5,380 nucleotides of DNA from Rhodoferax sp. Its GTDB lineage: Bacteria; Pseudomonadota; Gammaproteobacteria; Burkholderiales; Burkholderiaceae_C. Below the pieces are notes generated by a model. It saw only the letters and a program-made list of their open reading frames with translations, made no database searches and was not told where the DNA came from. This document shows, one piece after another, positions 1 through 5,380 of the stretch; the first letter of the stretch is position 1; each line of letters begins with the position of its first letter. A program made the position numbers and the translations under genes. Location of the stretch: the NCBI GenBank assembly GCA_028711355.1, contig JAQTSL010000258.1:1-5380 (forward strand), written 5' to 3'.

Positions 1-3
1 CAG

Positions 4-19
4 CGTTTCACGTGAAACA
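4..19. promoter_or_regulatory. parS: parS centromere-like site
   Basis: The 16 bases CGTTTCACGTGAAACA contain a perfect 14-bp palindrome, GTTTCACGTGAAAC, at 5-18. They differ from the classical bacterial chromosomal parS consensus TGTTTCACGTGAAACA only at the first base. ParB binds such sites through its helix-turn-helix, then loads as a CTP-dependent clamp and spreads along neighbouring DNA. The site is about 42 bp upstream of the parA ATG, beside the genes for the proteins that use it, as is common for origin-proximal par loci. It may overlap the operon promoter, so ParB could also repress parAB from here; that regulatory role is inference. Confidence 0.93.
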
Positions 20-60
20 ATGCCCACCGCCCGCCGTCCATTTTTTTGAGTGACATACCC

Positions 61-846
61 ATGGCCAAAATTTTCTGCATCGCCAATCAAAAAGGCGGCG
101 TCGGCAAGACCACCTCGACCGTCAATTTGGCCGCTGGTCTGGCCAAAGTGGGGCAACGTGTGTTGCTGGTGGACCTGGACCCGCAGGGCAACGCCAGCAC
201 CGGTTCGGGCATCGACAAACGCCAGCTTGAACTCAGTGTCTATGACGTTTTGCTCGGATCTGCCACGGTGGCACAGGCGCGCGTGCAAAGCCCCAAGTTG
301 CTGGATGCCGGTTGTGGCTACGACATTTTGGGCGCCAACCGAGAACTGGCCGGTGCCGAAGTTGAAATGGTGGCGCTGGAGCGGCGCGAAAAGAGGCTCA
401 AGACCGCATTGGCGCAAGTCGAGGGTGAATATGACTTTATTCTGATCGACTGCCCGCCCAGTCTGTCGCTGCTGACGCTCAATGGCCTGTGCTGCGCACA
501 TGGCGTGATTGTGCCGATGCAGTGCGAATATTTTGCGCTGGAGGGCCTGGCCGACCTGGTCAACACCATCAAGCAGGTGCACGCCAACCTTAATAAAGAG
601 CTGGCCATCATTGGCTTGCTGCGTGTGATGTTTGATCCGCGCATCACCTTGCAGCAGCAGGTCAGCGAGCAGCTCAAGGCGCGCTTTGGCGACAAGGTGT
701 TTAACACCATCATTCCGCGCAACGTGCGCCTGGCCGAGGCGCCCAGCTACGGCGTGCCAGGCGTCGTGTTCGACCCTTCAGCCAAGGGTTCGCAGGCCTT
801 TGTAGCGTTCGCCCAGGAGATGGTTGAGCGCGTCCAGAAAATGTAA
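61..846 (+). CDS. parA: ParA chromosome partitioning ATPase
   Basis: This 261-residue protein is a chromosomal ParA/Soj ATPase, the usual size for the family. ParA dimerises with ATP, binds DNA non-specifically over the nucleoid, and is released when ParB at parS stimulates hydrolysis, which moves origin regions apart. Visible motifs are the deviant Walker A KGGVGKTT (residues 11-18, signature lysine K11), the Walker A' segment VLLVDLDPQGN (34-44) and the Walker B segment FILIDCPP with D130. The ATG at 61 gives the standard MAKIFCIANQKGG opening. An in-frame TTG at 46 would add only five poorly conserved residues. The ribosome binding site is weak (a GAG about 10 bases upstream). There is no long N-terminal DNA-binding domain, so this is the short chromosomal type rather than the P1 plasmid type. 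It is probably co-transcribed with the two genes downstream. Confidence 0.97.
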   Translation: MAKIFCIANQKGGVGKTTSTVNLAAGLAKVGQRVLLVDLDPQGNASTGSGIDKRQLELSVYDVLLGSATVAQARVQSPKLLDAGCGYDILGANRELAGAEVEMVALERREKRLKTALAQVEGEYDFILIDCPPSLSLLTLNGLCCAHGVIVPMQCEYFALEGLADLVNTIKQVHANLNKELAIIGLLRVMFDPRITLQQQVSEQLKARFGDKVFNTIIPRNVRLAEAPSYGVPGVVFDPSAKGSQAFVAFAQEMVERVQKM

Positions 847-850
847 GACA

Positions 851-889
851 CATCAGCTTCTATCCCATATAGAACAAGCGCTAACAGCT
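851..889. repeat. Dyad-rich spacer, possible dispersed intergenic repeat
   Basis: The 43-bp gap between parA and the hydrolase gene is AT-richer than the genes and full of small symmetries. TTCTAT (858-863) pairs with ATAGAA (869-874) around a 5-base loop. AGCGCT (877-882) is self-complementary, and GCT-aac-AGC follows at 880-888. The stretch CAAGCGCTAACAGCTAT resembles a short intergenic repeat I recall from Comamonadaceae genomes; that resemblance is from memory, not from a search. The hydrolase ATG lies at its right edge. It has no T-run, so it is not a convincing intrinsic terminator. Confidence 0.4.
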
Positions 890-1444
890 ATGACAGATAT
901 AGCAATTCAAGCTCGGCAAATCCTCTTGCTGCCGGGCTGGCAAGACTCAGGCCCGGGCCACTGGCAAAGCCGGTGGCAAGAACGGTTTGGCTGCCAGCGG
1001 GTACAGCAGCACGATTGGCTGCGGCCGCTGCGCGGCGACTGGATTGTGCGGCTGGAAGATGTGGTGCTGTCGCTGGAGGTGCCGGTGGTGCTGGTGGCGC
1101 ACAGCCTGGGTTGCCAGTTGGTGGCTGCCTGGGCGGCAATTTCGAACAACACGGATCGCATCCACGGCGCTTTGCTGGTGGCGCCAGGCGATGTTGAGCG
1201 CGACGAACTGCGCGCACTGTTGGCCAGTTGGTCGCCGCCGCTGCTGCAACGGTTGCCGTTCAAAAGCATGCTGGTGGCCAGCAGTGACGATCCGTATTGC
1301 AGCCCGGAGCGCGCGGCGCAGTTTGCCAGCGCTTGGGGTGCCGACCTGATCTCCATCGGAGCGGCCGGGCACATCAACGCTGACTCGGGTCTGGCTGACT
1401 GGCCAGCAGGGCAAGCGCTGTTGCAAACACTGATTTCTCAATAA
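890..1444 (+). CDS. RBBP9/YdeN-family alpha/beta hydrolase
   Basis: A 184-residue serine hydrolase of the small RBBP9/YdeN (DUF1234-type) alpha/beta fold family, which is usually about 180-190 residues. The opening QILLLPGWQDSGPGHWQ (10-26) is the family's first strand and glycine-rich loop. The nucleophile elbow is AHSLG with Ser72, the acid is Asp133 or Asp134 in SSDDPYC, and the base is His161 in GHIN, so the catalytic triad looks complete. No signal peptide is visible, so it is probably cytoplasmic. The substrate is unknown; family members are described as esterase- or peptidase-like hydrolases. I chose the ATG at 890 because it places the first strand as in relatives; a TTG at 824 would overlap parA and add unconserved sequence. 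No strong Shine-Dalgarno precedes it. It sits between parA and parB in an apparent operon, but a partitioning role is not evident. Confidence 0.85.
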   Translation: MTDIAIQARQILLLPGWQDSGPGHWQSRWQERFGCQRVQQHDWLRPLRGDWIVRLEDVVLSLEVPVVLVAHSLGCQLVAAWAAISNNTDRIHGALLVAPGDVERDELRALLASWSPPLLQRLPFKSMLVASSDDPYCSPERAAQFASAWGADLISIGAAGHINADSGLADWPAGQALLQTLISQ

Positions 1445-1448
1445 GGAA
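1443..1448 (+). promoter_or_regulatory. parB ribosome binding site overlapping the hydrolase stop
   Basis: AAGGAA begins inside the TAA stop of the hydrolase gene (1442-1444) and lies six bases before the parB ATG at 1455. It is the clearest Shine-Dalgarno in the operon. Its overlap with the preceding stop suggests that parB translation is coupled to that of the hydrolase, so the hydrolase reading frame may matter for ParB expression (inference). Confidence 0.7.
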
Positions 1449-1454
1449 AAGCAT

Positions 1455-2441
1455 ATGGCGACCAAAAAACTCAAAGGCCTGGGCCGTGGACTCGAAGCGC
1501 TGCTGGGCCCGACCGTCGGCGACGCGCTATCGCTTGACGGCGCTACGGTCAACCTGGCCGATGGTGGTCCACCGGCCACGCTGCTGCTGGCTGACCTGGT
1601 GCCGGGCCAGTACCAGCCGCGCACCCGCATGGACGAGGGCGCACTGTACGAGCTGGCTGAATCGATCAAGGCGCAGGGCATCATGCAGCCGATCTTGGTG
1701 CGCCGCCTGAGCGATGCTGACGCCGCGTCCAAGCGCAGCCAGACGGTAGCGGACACCGGTGGGGTAGCGCAGCCGCTGTATGAAATCATCGCCGGTGAGC
1801 GCCGTTTTCGGGCCGCCAAACTGGCCGGCCTGGACCGCGTGCCGGTGCTGGTGCGTAACGTGCCCAACCAGGCCGCCGCCGCCATGGCGCTGATCGAGAA
1901 TATGCAGCGCGAAGACCTGAACCCGCTCGAAGAAGCGCAAGGTATGCAGCGCCTGATCAAGGAATTTGGCCTGACGCACGAGGCCGCCGCGCAGGCGGTG
2001 GGCCGCAGTCGCAGCGCCGCCAGCAACTTGCTGCGCCTGTTGAACCTGACCGAGCCGGTGCAGATCATGCTGCTGGCGGGCGACGTCGAGATGGGCCACG
2101 CGCGGGCCTTGCTGGCGTTGGACAAGGCCACCCAGATCACGGCGGCCAATCAGATTGCCGCCAAAAAAATGTCGGTGCGCGAGGCTGAGAGCCTGGTCAA
2201 AAAGCTTGCCGCCGAGTTTTCGCTGGTGGCGGGCACGCCCAAAAAAGAGAAGTCACGCGACCTCAAACGGGTCGAGGAAGAGCTGTCAGATTTGCTGATG
2301 GCACAGGTTGAAGTGCGCGTCAAAAAACGCGTCAAACGGGCTGGGCGAATGGAAGAAATGGGTGAACTCAGCGTTGCCTTTGGCTCGCTCGACGAGCTCA
2401 ATGGGCTGATTGACAAACTGCGTGCAACCGCCCCACGTTAA
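1455..2441 (+). CDS. parB: ParB chromosome partitioning protein (parS-binding CTPase)
   Basis: A 328-residue chromosomal ParB/Spo0J protein. It binds parS, loads onto DNA as a CTP-gated clamp and stimulates ParA. Domains in order: the N-terminal ParA-interacting motif KGLGRGLEALLG (residues 7-18); the ParB/Srx CTPase domain (about 45-165) with QYQPRTRMD (52-60), box II GERRFRA (114-120) and box III ENMQREDLNPLEEA (148-161); a helix-turn-helix parS reader around 172-198 (LTHEAAAQAVGRSRSAASNL); and a lysine/arginine-rich linker followed by a C-terminal dimerisation domain (about 270-328). Residues about 86-107, between the LVRRL strand and YEIIAGERR, form a polar insertion of roughly 20 residues absent from compact ParB proteins. 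The start is supported by the AAGGAA site. It is the last gene of the par operon, ten bases after the hydrolase stop. Confidence 0.97.
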   Translation: MATKKLKGLGRGLEALLGPTVGDALSLDGATVNLADGGPPATLLLADLVPGQYQPRTRMDEGALYELAESIKAQGIMQPILVRRLSDADAASKRSQTVADTGGVAQPLYEIIAGERRFRAAKLAGLDRVPVLVRNVPNQAAAAMALIENMQREDLNPLEEAQGMQRLIKEFGLTHEAAAQAVGRSRSAASNLLRLLNLTEPVQIMLLAGDVEMGHARALLALDKATQITAANQIAAKKMSVREAESLVKKLAAEFSLVAGTPKKEKSRDLKRVEEELSDLLMAQVEVRVKKRVKRAGRMEEMGELSVAFGSLDELNGLIDKLRATAPR

Positions 2442-2463
2442 GCAAATTTGTCACGTGTTTGCT
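2441..2463 (+). other. Weak hairpin at the end of parB
   Basis: AGCAAA (2441-2446) and TTTGCT (2458-2463) are exact inverted repeats around an 11-base loop that contains the palindrome CACGTG (2452-2457). The stem is short and AT-rich, and on this strand it is followed by ATAAAAAA rather than a T-run, so it does not qualify as a good Rho-independent terminator. It is the only candidate 3' structure for the par operon seen before the IS. Confidence 0.25.
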
Positions 2464-2506
2464 ATAAAAAAGTGCAGTGACGCAATAACCGAACGATTGT
2501 TTGACG
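2442..2506. other. Left flank between parB and the insertion sequence
   Basis: This 65-bp non-coding remnant between the parB stop and the left inverted repeat is AT-richer than the genes. It holds the weak hairpin noted at the parB end and a TATAAAAAA stretch (2463-2471). It ends in GTTTGACG, the 8 bases next to the IS, which do not recur on the other side. No gene or clear promoter is visible. Confidence 0.6.
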
Positions 2507-2522
2507 GTAACTACTCAGCCCC
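2507..2522 (+). repeat. Left terminal inverted repeat of the IS
   Basis: GTAACTACTCAGCCCC is the exact reverse complement of the 16 bases at 4058-4073. Similarity stops immediately inside the element (AATTTC versus GCAGTA on the complementary strand) and outside it. This fixes the left boundary of the IS. Confidence 0.95.
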
Positions 2523-2574
2523 AATTTCCCCCATTTATCAGCAGCTACGAAATAGTGAGCGACAATCGCCGCTG

Positions 2575-4035
2575 ATGCGAAACCTACCCGATCTCAGCCA
2601 ACTCAGCCACGCGCAAAAAGACGAGCTGATCCGCACGCTGTGGCCTTTGCAACAACAAGTGCGTGAGCTGATGGCGCAAATGGCGGTCATGCAAGAGCGC
2701 ATCAGGCATCTGGAAGGCAGACTCGCACTCAACAGCAAAAACTCCAGCAAGCCCCCGTCCAGCGACGGCATGAATAAGCCCGCACCAAAATCCGTGCGCA
2801 AGCCGGGCCAGAACCCCAACGGCGGACAAACAGGCCATCCTGGCACCACCTTGAGGCAAGTCGCACAACCCGACAAGATCGTCGTTCACGACGTGCCAGA
2901 ACATTGCCCAGCTTGTCTGGCCAAATTGACTTTTGCATTTGTTGCCGAAAGCCGCCAAGTCTTTGACCTGCCCGTTGCCAAATACGAAGTGACCGAGCAC
3001 CGCACCATGCAATCGATCTGTAGTTGCGGCCACGTACACACGACAGAGTTTCCCGAAGACGTCAACGCCAGCGTGCAATACGGCCCACGCGCCCAAGCGG
3101 CCATGGTGCACCTCAACCAGAACCATGCCGTTTCGGTACAACGCACCGCTGCGCTGATGAAAGACCTCTTTGAGCTGTCAGTCAGCCAGGCAACCGTTGT
3201 CAAAGCGGTGCAGGCAGGTGCAAACCTGCTGGAGCCCAGCGTCAAGGACATTGAACAAGCCCTTGCCAAGGCAAAAGTTGCGCACGCCGATGAATCTGGC
3301 CTGCGGGTCGCCAAGAAGCTGCACTGGCTGCATGTCTTGGCCACCAACACGCTGACGTGGCTGGGTTGCCACCCCAAGCGGGGTACCCAGGCGTTTGAAT
3401 CCCTGGCACTGCTGCACCAGTTCAAAGGGGTGTTGGTGCATGACGGCTGGATCCCCTACAAGGCATTGGCGTGTGAGCACGCCCTGTGCAACCAGCACCA
3501 TTTGCGCGAGTTGACCTACCTGTTTGAAGAACAAGGCCAGGCGTGGGCTGGTGACATGATTGAATTGCTTGAACATGCCAATCACCAAGACAATTTGAAC
3601 TGCGCTGACGGTAAAACGCCCAACTACGACCGCCTGGCGTACAAAAAAGAAGTGGCTGATCTGCGTGCCCTGTACGATGCCATTCTGGCGCAAGCGCAGG
3701 CAGAAAACCCGCTTGCAGTATCCAATGGCAAACGCGGCAGAACCAAGCAGAGCAAGGCCACCAACCTGATTGCCCGGCTGCGTGATTACAGCGACGATGT
3801 CTGGCGTTTCATGATGCAGGCCGATGTGCCCTTCACCAACAACCTGGCCGAGCAGACGGTGCGTATGCCCAAAGTCAAGCAGAAGGTCTCGGGCTGCTTT
3901 CGAACACCGCAAGGTGCGCAGAACTACTGCGTGATCCGCTCCTATTGCGCCACCATGCAAAAACAAGGCAGAAATATCTTTGAGTGCCTGTTCCAGGCCT
4001 TCATGGGTGCAACGCCTCAGCCCAGCTTCGCCTGA
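2575..4035 (+). CDS. tnpC: IS66-family transposase (TnpC type)
   Basis: A 486-residue DDE transposase, full length for the family and without frameshift. In order it shows an N-terminal coiled-coil/leucine-zipper stretch (about residues 10-50, containing IRTLWPLQQQVRELMAQM), the family hallmark LNSKNSSKPPSSDG (52-65), a basic proline/glycine linker, a zinc-finger-like module with cysteine pairs C111/C114 (HCPACLAKL) and C149/C151 (CSCGH), and the catalytic domain. Likely catalytic acids are D239 (AHADESGL), D290 (VHDGWIPY) and E426 (NNLAEQTVRMPKVKQK). The C-terminal NIFECLFQAF matches the IS66 C-terminal helix. I chose the ATG at 2575 because MRNLPDLSQLSHAQKDELI is the normal family start. 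The frame also stays open upstream through the left repeat into parB, which is not meaningful. No strong Shine-Dalgarno is visible. GC content and codon use look slightly lower and less host-like than in parB. Confidence 0.96.
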   Translation: MRNLPDLSQLSHAQKDELIRTLWPLQQQVRELMAQMAVMQERIRHLEGRLALNSKNSSKPPSSDGMNKPAPKSVRKPGQNPNGGQTGHPGTTLRQVAQPDKIVVHDVPEHCPACLAKLTFAFVAESRQVFDLPVAKYEVTEHRTMQSICSCGHVHTTEFPEDVNASVQYGPRAQAAMVHLNQNHAVSVQRTAALMKDLFELSVSQATVVKAVQAGANLLEPSVKDIEQALAKAKVAHADESGLRVAKKLHWLHVLATNTLTWLGCHPKRGTQAFESLALLHQFKGVLVHDGWIPYKALACEHALCNQHHLRELTYLFEEQGQAWAGDMIELLEHANHQDNLNCADGKTPNYDRLAYKKEVADLRALYDAILAQAQAENPLAVSNGKRGRTKQSKATNLIARLRDYSDDVWRFMMQADVPFTNNLAEQTVRMPKVKQKVSGCFRTPQGAQNYCVIRSYCATMQKQGRNIFECLFQAFMGATPQPSFA

Positions 4036-4057
4036 AATCGGGGCAACCTCCTACTGC

Positions 4058-4073
4058 GGGGCTGAGTAGTTAC
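4058..4073 (-). repeat. Right terminal inverted repeat of the IS
   Basis: GGGGCTGAGTAGTTAC is the exact reverse complement of the left end at 2507-2522. It begins 22 bases after the transposase stop and ends directly against the truncated cytochrome reading frame. CTACT (4051-4055) and AGTAG (4065-4069) could also form a small hairpin that partly overlaps the repeat. Confidence 0.95.
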
Positions 4074-5380
4074 AGCAGATCAAACAAAAGCACAATCCAA
4101 AAGCGGCTGACTGCGCCGACTGCCACACCACCCACAACATCCAAAAAGCCAGGTCCAAGGCGGCCAAACTCGAAATCACCGCCAACTGTGGCAGTTGCCA
4201 CGAAGATGCCTACAAGTCCTACAAATCCACTTACCATGGCCAGATTACAACGCTGGGCTATACCAACACCGCCAAGTGCTACAACTGTCATGGCAGCCAT
4301 GAAATACTGCCGCCCAAGGACCCTGCGTCGATGATGCATCTGGACAATCGGCTGGAGACTTGCCAGAGTTGTCACACGGGTGCAAAAGGTGTACCCAAGG
4401 CCACAGCCGGGTTCGTCAGCTTCAGTCCACACGGCACGACCAATGACTTTGCCACCTCCCCGCAACTGTGGCTTGGCAACAAGATCATGATCCAGTTGCT
4501 GGTGGGAACCTTCGGCTTTTTCTGGCTGCACACGCTGCTGTGGTTTTACCGCGAGTACAAGGAGCGCCAGCAGCGCGCGTCGCAACCGCACATCAAGATG
4601 GAGGGCCTGCCGCCGTTGCCGACGCATCTGCACGGCAAACACTTCCAGCGCTTCACCCCGACCTGGCGCATTGCCCACATCACTTTTGCACTGAGCCTGA
4701 TGATGTTGACGCTGACCGGCATCCCGCTGTTTTACCCCGAGTCGCCTTGGGCGCAGCCGCTGATGACGCTGCTCAACGGCCCGCAGATCGCGGGCCTGGT
4801 GCACCGCACTGCCGCGGTGGTCTTTACCGGCGTGTTCTTCTGGCACCTGATTTATATGGGCCTCACGGTTGGACGCAACTGGAAAGACTTCAAGATCTTT
4901 GGCCCTAATTCGCTGGTGCCGGGTCTGCAAGACCTCAAGGACATCATCGCCATGTTCAAGTGGTTCTTTGGCAAAGCGCCGCGGCCGGTGTTCGACCGTT
5001 GGACTTATTGGGAAAAATTTGACTACTGGGCCCCGTTCTGGGGCGTCACCATCATCGGTACCAGTGGTATCCTGATGTGGTTCCCGCAGATTGCGGCCAA
5101 GTTCCTGCCGGGTTGGGTCTTCAATGTGGCGGCCATCTTCCACAGCGAAGAAGCGTTCCTGGCGGTGGTCTTCCTGTTTACCGTGCACTTCTTTAACAAC
5201 CACTTCCGCCCGGACAAGTTTCCGCTGGACCGTGTCATGTTCACCGGCACCTTTACGCTAGACGAATTCATGCACGAGCACCCGCTGCACTACAAACGCC
5301 TGGTTGAGTCGGGTGAGCTTGAGAAATACATGGTCAATGCGCCCTCCAAGATCAAGGTGGCGGGCTCCACCGTGCTGGGC
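4074..5380 (+). pseudogene. 5'-truncated multiheme cytochrome c / cytochrome b membrane fusion (CbcL-like), running off the window
   Basis: From 4076 to the window end one frame (codon starts 4076, 4079 and so on) stays open for 435 codons. It has no start codon or signal peptide; the first in-frame ATG is at 4331, inside the haem region, and the upstream stop (4067-4069) lies in the IS repeat. Four haem c motifs are present: CADCH (4112-4126), CGSCH (4187-4201), CYNCH (4277-4291) and CQSCH (4361-4375). Five likely membrane helices follow, at about residues 137-158, 196-219, 238-265, 317-336 and 348-373. Histidines 201, 243, 257, 356 and 371 are candidate haem b ligands, as in the cytochrome b561/Ni-hydrogenase b-subunit/FdnI fold. 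The basic segment REYKERQQR after helix 1 places the haems c in the periplasm. This architecture resembles the CbcL inner-membrane quinol oxidoreductase of Geobacter, which passes electrons to periplasmic cytochromes. The N-terminus, probably a signal peptide and perhaps more haems, was lost at the IS junction; the 3' end lies beyond the window. Confidence 0.82.

Larger units (their letters stand above)
2507..4073 (+). mobile_element. Complete IS66-family insertion sequence (single-gene type)
   Basis: The 1567-bp element is bounded by perfect 16-bp inverted repeats that start with GTAAC, matching the GTAA ends known for the IS66 family. It carries one intact transposase gene that fills nearly all of it: 68 bp precede the start codon (including the repeat) and 38 bp follow the stop (including the repeat). 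The classical IS66 accessory genes tnpA and tnpB are absent, as in the ISBst12-like subgroup. IS66 elements normally make 8-bp target duplications, but the flanks here are GTTTGACG (2499-2506) and AGCAGATC (4074-4081), which do not match. The ends and transposase look undamaged, so the element itself may still be active. Confidence 0.95.

Noticed and set aside
46..60. TTG at 46 as the parA start
   Set aside because: It would add SDIP ahead of the standard MAKIF opening, and the ATG at 61 gives the conserved family N-terminus.
824..889. Hydrolase start at an upstream TTG overlapping parA
   Set aside because: The added 22 residues look like out-of-frame parA and spacer sequence, while the ATG at 890 gives the normal family length.
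947..2149. Long minus-strand open frame of about 400 codons across the hydrolase and parB
   Set aside because: It is opposite two well-supported genes, has low-complexity Ser/Arg/Ala content typical of GC-rich shadows, and has no recognisable motif.
2448..2461. CACGTG core just after parB as a second parS site
   Set aside because: Only the central CACGTG and a couple of flanking bases match GTTTCACGTGAAAC; the right arm reads TTTG instead of AAAC. This is too degenerate to call.
2463..2471. TATAAAAAA after parB as a promoter -10
   Set aside because: The nearest -35-like hexamer (TTGTCA, 2448-2453) is only 9 bases away, too close for a sigma70 promoter.
2501..2529. Hybrid promoter made of flank TTGACG plus a -10 inside the IS
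   Set aside because: TTGACG is a fair -35, but the sequence 17 bases later (ATTTCC) is a poor -10 match.
2410..2574. Transposase frame extending upstream into the end of parB
   Set aside because: The open frame crosses the left inverted repeat and the host flank, so it is chance readthrough; the family N-terminus starts at 2575.
4468..4908. Plus-strand frame of 146 codons inside the cytochrome b region
   Set aside because: It is offset from the haem/membrane frame, and its Ala/His/Arg/Pro-rich translation shows no motif, so it is a shadow.
4070..5203. Long minus-strand open frame opposite the cytochrome
   Set aside because: The plus-strand frame encodes four CxxCH motifs and coherent membrane helices; the minus-strand product is a His/Arg/Gln-rich shadow.

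Overview
The window looks like a piece of a betaproteobacterial chromosome, most likely order Burkholderiales and family Comamonadaceae (Rhodoferax/Polaromonas-like). The reasons are the GC-rich codon use, the chromosomal-type ParA and ParB sequences, a small RBBP9/YdeN-type hydrolase between parA and parB (an order I recall from that family), and a multiheme cytochrome typical of respiratory or metal-reducing relatives. The taxonomic call is inference from pattern, not from a search.

Left part (1-2441): a chromosome partitioning locus. A near-perfect parS site (4-19) lies just upstream of parA (61-846). An alpha/beta hydrolase gene (890-1444) and parB (1455-2441) follow on the same strand with short gaps, so they probably form one operon. 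ParA (ATPase) and ParB (CTP-dependent clamp) act together on parS to segregate the replication-origin region. The hydrolase has no known role in that process. A short dyad-rich spacer, possibly a dispersed repeat, lies between parA and the hydrolase gene.

Middle part (2442-4073): 65 bp of non-coding flank, then a complete IS66-family insertion sequence (2507-4073, 1567 bp). It has perfect 16-bp terminal inverted repeats beginning GTAAC and one intact transposase gene (2575-4035). There is no room for the accessory tnpA and tnpB genes, so it fits the single-gene IS66 subgroup. The 8-bp flanks differ (GTTTGACG and AGCAGATC), so the usual target duplication is missing.

Right part (4074-5380): directly after the inverted repeat, a reading frame with no start codon runs open to the window end. 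It encodes four CxxCH haem c motifs followed by about five membrane helices with histidines placed like haem b ligands. This is a 5'-truncated multiheme cytochrome c / cytochrome b fusion resembling CbcL-type quinol oxidoreductases. The missing start and the missing target duplication together indicate that the IS marks a rearrangement or deletion breakpoint between the partition locus and the respiratory gene, or an assembly join at a multicopy IS. I see no CRISPR array, tRNA or rRNA, and no convincing new system. The most informative feature is this IS-bounded junction.
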